A stretch of 64,000 nt of DNA from Emcibacter sp. (GTDB lineage Bacteria; Pseudomonadota; Alphaproteobacteria; Sphingomonadales; Emcibacteraceae): contig NZ_OY776217.1 of assembly GCF_963675455.1 (NCBI RefSeq), positions 3,024,001 through 3,088,000 of the forward strand, given 5' to 3'. A program made the position numbers and the translations under genes. The notes below the pieces were generated by a model, which was not told the origin of the DNA, did not search any database, and saw only the letters and a list, made by a program, of their open reading frames with translations. This document shows, one piece after another, positions 42,226-51,655 of this stretch (the stretch's first letter is position 1; each line of letters opens with the position of its first letter).

Positions 42226-43326
42226 TTGAAAAATAAACTCAGGAACATCATCCAGTATAAGGAAAGTATTTTCTGGCTGCTGCAGATCACCGGCTGGATC
42301 GCCTTCTGTGCGATCCGGACCCTGAACGGTTATGCCCACGGCCGCGATCCGGAATATTTCTATGCCACCCTGTTCGGCACCCTCGGCGGTTTCATCGTCA
42401 CCCTGGGCCTGCGCTATATCTACCAGAAACTGCGGCAGATCTCGCCGCCCCCGGTGACCATGCTGCTGTCGGTAACCACCGCGGTGGTGATCGGCTCGCT
42501 GATCTTTTCCACGGTCGAGGTCTGGACTTACGTTCAGACCTATGAGCCGGACTGGAACCCGCGCGGCTGGGAATTCCTCTCCAACGCCCTTTATGATGTG
42601 TTCGTGCTGCTGACCTGGACCGGTTTGTATTTTATTATCAACAACCAGATCGAGCTGCAGGAACAGCGGGAAAAATACCTCCAGGCCATGGCCCAGGCCC
42701 ATCAGGCCCAGCTCAAGATGCTGCGCTATCAGCTGAACCCCCATTTCCTGTTCAATACACTGAACGCCATTTCCACCCTGGTGCTGGACAAACAGACCAA
42801 GCAAGCCAACAACATGTTGTCAAAGCTCAGTGCCTTCCTGCGCTTCAGCCTGGTCAGCCAGCCCATGCAGAAAATGACCGTGGACGAGGAACTTTATGCC
42901 CTCTGGCTCTATCTCGATATCGAAAAAGTGCGTTTCCAGGACCGGCTTGAACTGGATTTTGATGTCGATGAGGCCGCCAGAGTGGCCATGATCCCCAGCC
43001 TGCTGCTGCAGCCGCTGGTGGAAAACGCCATCAAATACGCCATTGCCCCGATGGAAAACGGCGGCAAGATCACGCTCCGGGCGACAGTGGAAGACAATAA
43101 ACTGGTGATCATCCTGACCGACAACGGACCGGGTCTGGCGGCGCATCGGGAAGACAGGATTACCTCCAGCGGTGTCGGCATTGCCAACACCCGGGAGCGG
43201 CTGGAACAGCTGTATCCCGAAGATCATGAATTCAAAATCGGCCCCAACTCCCCCACGGGCCTGAAAATAACCATAAAAATACCCTATGAATCGAAGGAAG
43301 AGACATTGTCCGAGGTGGCAGAATGA
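42226..43326 (+). CDS. Sensor histidine kinase, LytS/YehU type
   Basis: 366 residues. Four N-terminal membrane helices (residues about 12-140) are followed by the His-kinase domain with QLNPHFLFNTLNAISTL (phosphorylated H173) and the ATPase boxes LLLQPLVENAIKYAI and ILTDNGPGLA with GVGIANTRERL. The start is a TTG with AGGGG 11 bases upstream. There is no obvious sensor domain, so it probably reads the membrane itself. It overlaps the regulator gene by four bases. Confidence 0.92.
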   Translation: MKNKLRNIIQYKESIFWLLQITGWIAFCAIRTLNGYAHGRDPEYFYATLFGTLGGFIVTLGLRYIYQKLRQISPPPVTMLLSVTTAVVIGSLIFSTVEVWTYVQTYEPDWNPRGWEFLSNALYDVFVLLTWTGLYFIINNQIELQEQREKYLQAMAQAHQAQLKMLRYQLNPHFLFNTLNAISTLVLDKQTKQANNMLSKLSAFLRFSLVSQPMQKMTVDEELYALWLYLDIEKVRFQDRLELDFDVDEAARVAMIPSLLLQPLVENAIKYAIAPMENGGKITLRATVEDNKLVIILTDNGPGLAAHREDRITSSGVGIANTRERLEQLYPEDHEFKIGPNSPTGLKITIKIPYESKEETLSEVAE

Positions 43327-44132
43327 CAAAAAAAATAAGAACCCTGCTGGTTGATGACGAACCGCTGGCCCTCCGCGGCCTGCAGATCCGGCTTGAGGAA
43401 TTTGACGATATCGAGATCATCGGCAACTGCTCCAACGGCCGGGAGGCGATCAAGGCGATTCGCACCGAAAAACCCGACCTTGTATTCCTTGATATCCAGA
43501 TGCCGGGCTTTGACGGTTTTGCCGTGGTCAAGAGCCTGATCCGGGAGGAACTGCCGCTGATCATCTTTGTCACCGCCTATGACAATTACGCCATCCAGGC
43601 CTTTGAGTCCCATGCACTGGATTACCTGCTGAAACCAGTGGAGGAAGACCGCCTCGCCCAGAGCATCCAGCGGGTCCGCGAACAACTGTCCGACCGGATC
43701 GCCATTGAACAGAACGCAAGACTCGTCGACCTGATGCGGTCGATGCCGGAACCGCCGGAGGAGCTTTCTGAAATCATCAACAATACGGAGCTCACGCCCC
43801 ATTCCCCTTATGAAAGCCACCTCAGCATCAAGGACCGGGGACAAATCACCCGGGTCGATGTCACCAGCATCGACTGGATTGATGCAGCCGGCGACTATAT
43901 GTGCCTGCATGCGGACGGAAAGACCCATATCCTGCGCGAAACCATGAAGAATATGGTGAAACGCCTGAACCCGGAAATTTTCCAGCGGGTGCATCGTTCC
44001 ACCATCATCAACATGACCAAGGTCAGGGAACTGCGGCCCACGTCAGGCGGGAAATATGAAGTGGTGCTGGAGGGCGGCGGCGAGCTGCAGGTCAGCCGCA
44101 ACTACCGGGAGGTTCTGGCACGGTTCCTTTAA
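43323..44132 (+). CDS. LytTR-type response regulator
   Basis: 269 residues. The receiver has the acidic pair DDEP at 11-12, the phosphorylated D57 in LVFLDIQMPG and FVTAYDNYAIQAFE with LDYLLKPVEEDRL. The C-terminal LytTR DNA-binding domain shows SIDWIDAAGDYMCLHADG and QRVHRSTIINMTKVREL. It is the last gene of the RND-adaptor-kinase-regulator operon and probably controls that operon. Confidence 0.95.
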   Translation: MTKKIRTLLVDDEPLALRGLQIRLEEFDDIEIIGNCSNGREAIKAIRTEKPDLVFLDIQMPGFDGFAVVKSLIREELPLIIFVTAYDNYAIQAFESHALDYLLKPVEEDRLAQSIQRVREQLSDRIAIEQNARLVDLMRSMPEPPEELSEIINNTELTPHSPYESHLSIKDRGQITRVDVTSIDWIDAAGDYMCLHADGKTHILRETMKNMVKRLNPEIFQRVHRSTIINMTKVRELRPTSGGKYEVVLEGGGELQVSRNYREVLARFL

Positions 44133-44135
44133 CCC

Positions 44136-46622
44136 TCAATACTCCAGTACGATACTCGATTTTGCGGCTTTTTTCACCTCTTTCTCACTGAAGGGCAAGG
44201 GCTTGTAGCGGAAGCTTTCATAAAGCCCCATCTGGTCGTTGAAATGTTTATCTTCAGTGCCGTCGGGCGCGATGAATCCCGATTGCCCCGGAGCAACCAC
44301 ATCCTTTGAGGTAATGCCCTTGTCGGTCATCACCACCACATTGTTTTCGGACCCCCGGTTCATGTTGATATAGGCGGCCCTGGCGTGTTCCGGCGTGGTC
44401 TGGGGAATGCCGTAGAAGTTATAGGCCCGGAAGATCTGCTTCGCCACCGGCAGCAGCCAGTCATCCGCATTGCCGCCGAAGCGGTTACTGAGCGCACTCC
44501 GGGTTTCGGTCAGCGCCCTGCGGATCAGCATGTCTTTATCTTCGCCGTTGAAGAAATCATAGACCTGGGGCACGCCTGCCGCCTTCCCCTGCAGGGCGTT
44601 AAACAGCACCCGGGCGCCAGGCGAGACATTGACCGAGGCGGTCATCGGCTCGGTGGCATACCCCGGCGAGGCATAGAAATAGAAGAATTTCCCGCCCACA
44701 TCATCCTTGAGGGTCTTCTCCAGCATGAGGGTCAGCCACTGGTGCATGATGGCGTTGGCGGGACTGTCGTAATAACCGTCCCGGTTTTTATCGGTCCATT
44801 GCTTGTCCCAGTCGGTGAGCAGCCTGACCAGGCGTTTTTCCGGCGCGTCATCGGGAAGTTCTGCCACCGCCCGTTCCAGATGAGGCAGGAAAAAACGCAC
44901 ATTCACATCGGCGAAGGATCCGGCTTCATTCACCTTCTCCACCTCCTTGACCGTCAGGCGGTCTTTCGCCTCCAGTTCCCGGCTGAGCGCATTGACCCGG
45001 TCGGCTTTGGTCCAGATGAAATACCAGGGATCGGCATTGTCCCAGTCGTCGGACGGCTTGTTGTTCCAGTTGACGATATAACCTGTGTCCGGATTATAGA
45101 CCTGGGCATTGGTGGAAAAGGGCTTCATCCCCTGCCATTCCATGTCGCCGGTACCACTGGCCGGCAGGCGCGGGTCCTGGCCCGCGGGACGTTCCGGATA
45201 GTGGCCGCCGATGGCGTAACCGATGTTGCCGGCCTGATCGAGGAAGTACCAGTTGACCGACACGGCGCAGCGCGACGCCGCCTCCATAAAGCTGTCCCAG
45301 TCGGTCGCGGTATTTTCATCGACGAAGGCCATCAGGGTTTCGAGCTCCCGTCCCTCCCAAGTGCGTTTGCGGCTGTAGGCCACGCCATTTGCCTCATCCA
45401 TCTGCTCAACGGCCCCGTGGACAGTGCTGAGCACTTCAATAGTCACTGGCGTACTGTCCTTGACTTTGATCACCTCCAGCCGCTTGTCCATGGATTTGTA
45501 GGCGCCGTTATAGTGATATTCGCGGGGGTTGGCGGGATTGAGCTTTTCCGCATAGATGTCGACCGTATCGCCCATGCCGGCGGTGCTGCCCCAGCTGATC
45601 TTGTCATTGCGGCCGAAAAACACTGCGGGCGAGGCAAAATAGGCGTTGCCGACCAGGTCATAGCCGGCGCCGTGCAGACCGACGTTATACACGTAAGACG
45701 GGGTGATCCAGCCGAACTGGGGGCCGTTGAGCAATACGCCGTTGACGCCCTTGGCCTTGTTTTTGCCGACCACCCAGATGTTGCTGGCGGAAGGATATCC
45801 GGCCGGGCCGCTAAGGCCCGAAGATGCCAGCTCCCGGGCCCGGTAGTCGGCGGCCTGTTCCTCTGTTCCGTGGAAATAACTGCCGTCTTTATCCAGGATC
45901 AGCTTCTGTTTTGTAGAACCCCCGAGCCCCGCCAAATGGGTCGGCATGTCCTGCCGTTCAGAAAATTTCCCGGCATTCCTGCCCGGCACCGTGGTCGGCG
46001 CCGTGGGATCATTGATCCAGTTGGTCTGGTTGAAAATCTGCCAGCCCGTCTCCTTGCCATGGCGGGCGATCAGGTCGTTGAGGTAAGCCAGGTTCTCAAG
46101 TTCCGTATTGAAATCGGAAAAGCGGTGGGCGATGGCGCCGACAAAGACCATGGCCACATCGACGGCAGTCCAGTGTGACGGCGTGAAGCCAAAATCACTG
46201 TATTCCCGGGGCAGGTATTTTCCCGGCGCTTTTTCGACCTCGGCAATCCAGGCATTCATGCCCGCCGCATAACCGTCGAGGATATCGCGCCGTTCCTTCG
46301 GCAGCGCCTCTACCTGGGCCCTGATGGAGCGCAGATCATAAGAGGACCGGATATTTTTATCAAAGGAGAGATAGTCCGGGCCCAGCACCTCCGCCACCGT
46401 GCCCATGGCTGAACGGCGGATCATTTCGATCTGGAACAGCCGGTCCTGGGCCACCGCATAGCCATAGCCGTAAAACAGGCCATAAGTCTTATCGGCATAG
46501 ATATGCGGCACGCCATAGCCGTCGCGAATGATCTTTACCGAGCCCTGTTCCGCGCCAAAGGCTGAAGGAGAGACCAATGCGGCCAGCACTATAAATTGCA
46601 GTATCCTCAACGTAATTTTCAT
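44136..46622 (-). CDS. Penicillin acylase family protein (Ntn hydrolase)
   Basis: 828 residues with a signal peptide (FIVLAALVSPSAFGA). The alpha part begins VKIIRDGYGVPHIYADK and contains DRLFQIEMIRRSAMGTVAEV. The beta chain begins at the nucleophile S280 in ASNIWVVGKNKA; before it is a spacer ending PAGYP. Later residues of the active site, HGAVEQ-like (STVHGAVEQ) and NNKPSDDWDN, are present. The family includes beta-lactam acylases and acyl-homoserine lactone acylases; which one is not clear. It is convergent with the regulator gene and stands alone. Confidence 0.9.
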   Translation of the reverse strand: MKITLRILQFIVLAALVSPSAFGAEQGSVKIIRDGYGVPHIYADKTYGLFYGYGYAVAQDRLFQIEMIRRSAMGTVAEVLGPDYLSFDKNIRSSYDLRSIRAQVEALPKERRDILDGYAAGMNAWIAEVEKAPGKYLPREYSDFGFTPSHWTAVDVAMVFVGAIAHRFSDFNTELENLAYLNDLIARHGKETGWQIFNQTNWINDPTAPTTVPGRNAGKFSERQDMPTHLAGLGGSTKQKLILDKDGSYFHGTEEQAADYRARELASSGLSGPAGYPSASNIWVVGKNKAKGVNGVLLNGPQFGWITPSYVYNVGLHGAGYDLVGNAYFASPAVFFGRNDKISWGSTAGMGDTVDIYAEKLNPANPREYHYNGAYKSMDKRLEVIKVKDSTPVTIEVLSTVHGAVEQMDEANGVAYSRKRTWEGRELETLMAFVDENTATDWDSFMEAASRCAVSVNWYFLDQAGNIGYAIGGHYPERPAGQDPRLPASGTGDMEWQGMKPFSTNAQVYNPDTGYIVNWNNKPSDDWDNADPWYFIWTKADRVNALSRELEAKDRLTVKEVEKVNEAGSFADVNVRFFLPHLERAVAELPDDAPEKRLVRLLTDWDKQWTDKNRDGYYDSPANAIMHQWLTLMLEKTLKDDVGGKFFYFYASPGYATEPMTASVNVSPGARVLFNALQGKAAGVPQVYDFFNGEDKDMLIRRALTETRSALSNRFGGNADDWLLPVAKQIFRAYNFYGIPQTTPEHARAAYINMNRGSENNVVVMTDKGITSKDVVAPGQSGFIAPDGTEDKHFNDQMGLYESFRYKPLPFSEKEVKKAAKSSIVLEY

Positions 46623-46634
46623 CGTCTTCTCCCT

Positions 46635-48323
46635 TTATATATTGTCTTCCTGCATGTCGGCTTGACCGGCCTCTTCCTCCAGGTCAGCGTCGTCAGAATT
46701 ATTTTCAGGCTCCTGCATCCCGTTCTTTTTCAGATCAATGATGTGATCCGCTTTTGCAAGCTGTTCGACCAGGCGACGGGTACGGCTGAGTTGATCCAGG
46801 AATTCGTCCACTTCATCAATGGACAGATGTTTTTCGGCCGCCGCCCACAGCATTTCAGCTTTGGTGTCCTGATAAATTTCCTTGAACTCTGCCACCGCCG
46901 CCATCCTGACTTCCCTGTCCTGCGGGCCATCTTCATGACGGGCATAAGAGGTAACAAACCTCTCCGTCACGGACAGGAATGCCTGTAACTGAGTGCGGGT
47001 CTTCCCCTCCAGCAGACTGTCAGTGGAAATTACCAGGGCGCAGAGATTTGGCGCCATGCGCGCCACTTCTTCCAGATAACGGGTGGTCCTGATGGAAGAC
47101 GGCAGATCCTCCGCCTGTTCCCGCGCCATGCTCTCCATGCGTAAATGTATGGCGAAATCGGTGATCGTCTTGCCAAGGCTATAAATGGCTTCGGATTGTT
47201 TTTCCACAAGCCGCTCGGTACCATTTCTGCTTTTAATAGCCAGAAGAGCAAGGTCACAGGAAAGGTCATAGAGCCGGTCCAGTTCCTTCCAGATGGCCGC
47301 CATGGCCAGTACTGGTGTTTTTGAAACCGTCTGGTCAAGAAACTGCGGACGGCTGATGGTTTCTTCCTGGGTCCTGAACATTTTCTCCAGCACCCTGGTC
47401 AGCCTGTTCACAAAAGGCGACAGCAACAGGACGCCGAGAATATTGAATGCCGTATGGAAAAAGGCCAAAAACGGTACCGGCTGGTCGGAAATGCCGATCA
47501 GATGACCGGCTTTGGCGACAAACCAGATCACCAGTGGCAGCATAACAAGCGCCAGCAATCCAGTCAGTACATTGAAGGCCACATGTCCGGCGGCCACCCT
47601 TTTCGCGTTAGGGGTGGCATTGAGAGCCGCCAGAACCGCTGTCGAGGTGGTACCTACATTGGCGCCGATGATGGCGGCGGCAGCCACATTCACCCCGACC
47701 ACACCTTCGCCGGCAGCCGTCAGAATAATGGCGATCGCCGCACTGGAAGATTGGGTCAGCACCGTGATAACAAAACCGATCAAAACAAAGATCCAGGCCC
47801 CGCCCACATCCCGGGTGGTGAATATCCCGCTGCCGAAGGTGTCTGCCACACCGGAAAAGGAGGCCTTGAGGATGGAAAGCCCGAGGAAAAACAGGGCCAG
47901 CCCGATCATCGACTGGCCCAATCCCTGAATGCGCTTGGAACCGGACGTATAACGAATAAGGACACCCAGCGCGAGCATAGGCATGGACAGGGCCTCGATC
48001 TTGATGCCGAAACCGATAATGCTGACCAGCCAGCCGGTGATGGTGGTGCCCACATTGGAGCCGAAAATCACCCCGATCGCCTGACGCAGAGACAGGATAC
48101 CGGCGTTGACAAAACCGATGGTCGCCACCGTTACCGCACTGGAAGACTGAACAAAGCCGGTGATCAGGGCACCGGTCAGGACAGCCCGGGTCACACTCGA
48201 CGTCCAGTTCTGGAGAATGTTCTTCAGCGCGCTGCCGGCAAAGACCTTGAGACCGTCCGTCATCATGGCCATCGCCATCATGAACAGAGCCAGTCCCCCG
48301 GCGGCATTGAATAATATTTCCAT
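46635..48323 (-). CDS. Na/Pi cotransporter family protein (NptA/YjbB type)
   Basis: 562 residues. Two repeats of the QSSSA signature: GFVQSSSAVTVATIGFVNAG and TVLTQSSSAAIAIILTAAGE, each followed by a GANVGTT-like motif (GSNVGTTITG and GANVGTTSTA). About eight membrane helices, then a cytoplasmic PhoU-like domain (residues about 340-540) and an acidic tail. The start at 48323 has GAGG eight bases before it; the ATG at 48329 is too close. The gene ends 12 bases before the acylase start, so the two may be co-transcribed. Confidence 0.92.
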   Translation of the reverse strand: MEILFNAAGGLALFMMAMAMMTDGLKVFAGSALKNILQNWTSSVTRAVLTGALITGFVQSSSAVTVATIGFVNAGILSLRQAIGVIFGSNVGTTITGWLVSIIGFGIKIEALSMPMLALGVLIRYTSGSKRIQGLGQSMIGLALFFLGLSILKASFSGVADTFGSGIFTTRDVGGAWIFVLIGFVITVLTQSSSAAIAIILTAAGEGVVGVNVAAAAIIGANVGTTSTAVLAALNATPNAKRVAAGHVAFNVLTGLLALVMLPLVIWFVAKAGHLIGISDQPVPFLAFFHTAFNILGVLLLSPFVNRLTRVLEKMFRTQEETISRPQFLDQTVSKTPVLAMAAIWKELDRLYDLSCDLALLAIKSRNGTERLVEKQSEAIYSLGKTITDFAIHLRMESMAREQAEDLPSSIRTTRYLEEVARMAPNLCALVISTDSLLEGKTRTQLQAFLSVTERFVTSYARHEDGPQDREVRMAAVAEFKEIYQDTKAEMLWAAAEKHLSIDEVDEFLDQLSRTRRLVEQLAKADHIIDLKKNGMQEPENNSDDADLEEEAGQADMQEDNI

Positions 48324-48550
48324 GGTCATCCCTCACGGCATATCACAAATATTCGTCACGGAAAATCAGAATTCATGTCCAGAATACTGGCGCATCCACA
48401 TTATTAACAGTAAACTGAGAAAGTTTCACAGCAACCGCCTTGACCGAAAATCATGGAAGGCAACTTATAACCATAGTAGATTTTTAGCTGCACCCCCCGT
48501 CAGAAATCAAACCAGTTCCCCGGGGGACATAATAAACGGGAGTGACCACT

Positions 48551-48775
48551 ATGAAATCAAAACTGATTACCGGCCTGAGCCTCTTGGGACTTATTTTTAT
48601 TTTTACCCTGCAAAATGCAACCATCGTAGATATCAAATTCCTGTTCTGGACCTTTTCCATGTCCAGGGCCTTGATGATATTTCTGGTACTGGCCGTTGGT
48701 GTTCTGCTGGGGCTTTTCCTGGCCTCAATGCTTATGGATGCCCGCGACGATGACGAAGACGATCTGGAAGAATAA
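48551..48775 (+). CDS. LapA domain (DUF1049) membrane protein
   Basis: 74 residues with two membrane helices: ITGLSLLGLIFIFTLQNA and ALMIFLVLAVGVLLGLFLA, and a very acidic tail (DARDDDEDDLEE). NATIVDIKFLFW between them is the DUF1049/LapA pattern. LapA proteins assist lipopolysaccharide assembly with LapB in some bacteria. GGGAG lies close upstream of the ATG at 48551. Confidence 0.88.
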   Translation: MKSKLITGLSLLGLIFIFTLQNATIVDIKFLFWTFSMSRALMIFLVLAVGVLLGLFLASMLMDARDDDEDDLEE

Positions 48776-48817
48776 AACAGCATGTTCTGCAAGACGTTCC
48801 AGTCCGTCTGAAAAACA

Positions 48818-49324
48818 TCATTTCTGACAGCTGATCAGACCGCCAACGGCCATGACATGTTCCCAGCCGTCGGGCTTTCTCAAACGCAGGCTGCCGCGCG
48901 GGACAACGACGGAGTCAGCCATGCCGTCACGGATTTCCGGCTCCAGCAAAAGCTGCACCTCATACCCCTCGCCGGCAAAGATCTGACGAGTGAACTGGCC
49001 GTAAAATCCTTCGCCCTCGGCCGAGGTCCGTTCCAGTGACCGGGCTATGCCGTCAATGACCATGTCGCCGGCCATATTCTTGCTGACGGAATAAAAAACA
49101 AGCTCCCTTTGCGGCACCTTTGACCATAAGAACAGACCGCACTGGCCGGCCTCCATGGTCCGGGGCGGCAGGGTTGAGATGCCGGATTCAAAGACATAGG
49201 CCCGAAACGCCGGCGCCCTGTCACGCTTGCCCTTGTCTGATCCGGCGGTGGTGCAGCCGGTCAGCACAGACATTGCGATGAGCATCATGAGAACGCCGAT
49301 TGATTTCCTGCCTGTTATTCTCAC
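48818..49324 (-). CDS. Lipoprotein at the end of the type II secretion operon
   Basis: 168 residues. The lipobox SVLTGCTTAGS anchors it to a membrane. The mature part (FRAYVFESGISTLPPRTMEA, QCGLFLWSKVPQRELVFYSV and WEHVMAVGGLISCQK) is not a known pilotin, but the start overlaps the gspN stop by four bases, so it is made with the secretion genes. It could serve as the pilotin for GspD or as an accessory factor (inference). Confidence 0.72.
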   Translation of the reverse strand: MRITGRKSIGVLMMLIAMSVLTGCTTAGSDKGKRDRAPAFRAYVFESGISTLPPRTMEAGQCGLFLWSKVPQRELVFYSVSKNMAGDMVIDGIARSLERTSAEGEGFYGQFTRQIFAGEGYEVQLLLEPEIRDGMADSVVVPRGSLRLRKPDGWEHVMAVGGLISCQK

Positions 49325-50052
49325 GATCCGAACCTTTCCTGATGATGCCAGACCCAGTTGTTGTTCCGTTTGCGAAAGCCCGCCTGTTGCAGCTTGTCGC
49401 GCACTTCCTGTAAACCGGTCCTGATGGAAATATCAGTATCCAGACGCATTTGCAACGGATCAAAGGTAAAGCTCACCTGACGCCGCTCTTCGCCGGCGCC
49501 GTCAGTTATGGCCATGACGATCCGTCCGTTGTTACAGGTCAGGGCACCGGTATTCTCCGGCACAGTCCACAGCCCCATGTTCGACAGGGGGGTCATCAGA
49601 TCAGTGCGAAAGGCGCCCTCAATCATCTCACACCCCTGATCCGTCAACTCAAGCCGGTCGATGCTGAGATAAATACCGCCCTGAAAGCGGACCATTCCCG
49701 CCTGCCGTTCCAGAGTGACATCAAACGCCGCATCGGTCAGTTGCATGGTTCCGCCCAGGGACAGGGCAAGAGTGCCATCCCCCTTTACTTCATCCCCGAC
49801 CAGGCGAAACTCCGTCACCGCCCTGCCGGTCAACAGACCTGAGGGAGAAAGTGAGACCGCAAGAGAACGAACTTCCTGCCCGGCAATCCGCGGATAGTGG
49901 AACTTTCCGTTCCAGACGGTGCCTTCCACCCGCTGATAGCCAAAGAAAGCGGGTTTGCCCATCATCATGGCCGTGCGCAACGGCATCAGGCTGATCAGGG
50001 CGCTAATAAAGACCAGCAAAACCGGCAGGCCAATTTTCAAATAGTCTCTCAT
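49321..50052 (-). CDS. gspN: Type II secretion system protein GspN
   Basis: 243 residues; one N-terminal membrane helix (IGLPVLLVFISALISLMPL) followed by a periplasmic beta-rich domain. Segments such as VEGTVWNGKFHYPRIAGQEV and LTGRAVTEFRL are typical of GspN. The protein is optional in type II systems. The gene overlaps gspM by four bases. Function is not settled; interaction with GspD or GspC is suspected. Confidence 0.82.
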   Translation of the reverse strand: MRDYLKIGLPVLLVFISALISLMPLRTAMMMGKPAFFGYQRVEGTVWNGKFHYPRIAGQEVRSLAVSLSPSGLLTGRAVTEFRLVGDEVKGDGTLALSLGGTMQLTDAAFDVTLERQAGMVRFQGGIYLSIDRLELTDQGCEMIEGAFRTDLMTPLSNMGLWTVPENTGALTCNNGRIVMAITDGAGEERRQVSFTFDPLQMRLDTDISIRTGLQEVRDKLQQAGFRKRNNNWVWHHQERFGS

Positions 50053-50528
50053 GCCCCGCTCCTGCCAAGCGTCACCTGTGCGCGAACCGTTCCCTGGCCT
50101 TCATTCTTGTTCACGGCAATATTCTTCACCTGGATGCCGTAGCGCTGTCCGATCCGGGCCAGCCACTGGAACAGCAGACCGCCGTCGGCACTGTCGAACC
50201 ACAGGGTCAAGGTATCCTTTTCCCCCGGCTGCAGGCGGGTTATGGCAAGGCCCATACTCCGTGCCGTCTGTCCGGCCGCCACACGCAGGGAAATCTCTTC
50301 ATCTCCGGCCTGTTCTTGCGACTGCTCCGTCAGTACCGGCATCCGGGCCAGGCTCTGGCGCACGAAATCATAATCCCCGGCCGCGCGGATATAATTCCGT
50401 TTTTCATCCTGATGATAACCGGTAACAGGCGACCAGATCGCAAGCCAGCCGAAAACCAGCACGCCGAGGAATGCTGCCCCGACAACAAGTGCCCGCTCCC
50501 GGCGGGACAAATGCATAAACCACATCAT
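50049..50528 (-). CDS. gspM: Type II secretion system protein GspM
   Basis: 159 residues, one membrane helix near the N-terminus (ALVVGAAFLGVLVFGWLAIW) then a periplasmic ferredoxin-like domain. GspM partners GspL and holds the inner membrane platform together. It overlaps gspL by four bases. Confidence 0.87.
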   Translation of the reverse strand: MMWFMHLSRRERALVVGAAFLGVLVFGWLAIWSPVTGYHQDEKRNYIRAAGDYDFVRQSLARMPVLTEQSQEQAGDEEISLRVAAGQTARSMGLAITRLQPGEKDTLTLWFDSADGGLLFQWLARIGQRYGIQVKNIAVNKNEGQGTVRAQVTLGRSGA

Positions 50529-51655
50529 GGGGTCACCTCCAGAGCAAAATCGCCGCTGACCCGGGTACCGTCCTGTCGTGCACCCTGGTCCTGCACCATC
50601 AGACTACCGGACATCAACTCCCGCTTAAATCCCTCCAGAAGCTCGAAACTTCCTGTCGACAATGTCACATAGAGTCGACCGTCATTGCTGCCATAGCGCA
50701 TCTTGTCGAGCTGAACTTCGTTATTTTTTGCCAGCACATCAAACAGGCGACTGTTCAGCAGCATAAAGTTGTCTTCTCCCCCCTCTTCGGCCCCGGCGGT
50801 TCTTGACTTGAGCTGGGCCCGGATATTGACAATCCGGGTCACATCGGGAAAGGCCTGCTTGAACAGAATCTCGGCCTGGCTGTCCAGCACATCTGCTGCC
50901 TGTCGCCAGGCCCGGGCCTCCAGCCCCAGATGACCGAGGTAAAAGACAAATACCACAAGCGCCAGGACTGCCACCCGGGCAAGCGGTTTGAAATATTCCA
51001 TAAGCGAGGCCTGGGTGTCATAAGGTCCCTGCAGCATATTGAGCAGCGCCCCGGAAACCGCGAACAGATCAAACAGGCCGCCTCGGTCGGCCACCGACGG
51101 AACCGGCATGTCGTCTGTTCCGGCAAAACCATTCTGGTCCAGTTCCCCCAGGGTATCCCGGTCCAATACAAAACCGTCGCCCTGCTCCTGCTGGAAATAG
51201 CGATGACCGTCTGTCTCGACAGAAGCGGGCTGACCGGTCGGCGCCAGAAGCTGGAAATCAACCGTCACCTCGTCCGGCCGGATATCCATTTCCTTCAGTT
51301 CCCCGAGCCAGCTTTCCATGTCGGCATGGGCCACCGCCAGCACAAGCCGTTTGCCGTCCTCCAGCTTTTTACTGACCAGATGGGTTTTGGCCACCGGAAC
51401 CGCCAGATTGTCCTCCATCAGAAAGCCGACCGCAGCCCGGGCATTTTCCTCGGACGTGTCCGGCATGTCCAGAATCCGGGAAGAGACTTTTGTTCCCGGC
51501 AGAACCAGTCTGACAAGCAGGCTGCGGTTCTCATCCATTGCGGCCCGGCAGGCAATGCCGTCAGCCAGGGGCTGAGGCGTTTGTCCGGTCCCGGATGCCC
51601 GGCGCCAGTTGATCTTTCCGGCGGGATCAATGTAAAGGATTACCCCGATACTCAC
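50525..51655 (-). CDS. gspL: Type II secretion system protein GspL
   Basis: 376 residues: cytoplasmic actin-like domain (residues about 1-225, including MPDTSEENARAAVGFLMEDN), one membrane helix (VAVLALVVFVFYLGHLGLEA) and a periplasmic domain. The cytoplasmic domain binds the ATPase GspE. The gene overlaps its neighbours gspK and gspM by four bases. Confidence 0.9.
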   Translation of the reverse strand: MSIGVILYIDPAGKINWRRASGTGQTPQPLADGIACRAAMDENRSLLVRLVLPGTKVSSRILDMPDTSEENARAAVGFLMEDNLAVPVAKTHLVSKKLEDGKRLVLAVAHADMESWLGELKEMDIRPDEVTVDFQLLAPTGQPASVETDGHRYFQQEQGDGFVLDRDTLGELDQNGFAGTDDMPVPSVADRGGLFDLFAVSGALLNMLQGPYDTQASLMEYFKPLARVAVLALVVFVFYLGHLGLEARAWRQAADVLDSQAEILFKQAFPDVTRIVNIRAQLKSRTAGAEEGGEDNFMLLNSRLFDVLAKNNEVQLDKMRYGSNDGRLYVTLSTGSFELLEGFKRELMSGSLMVQDQGARQDGTRVSGDFALEVTP

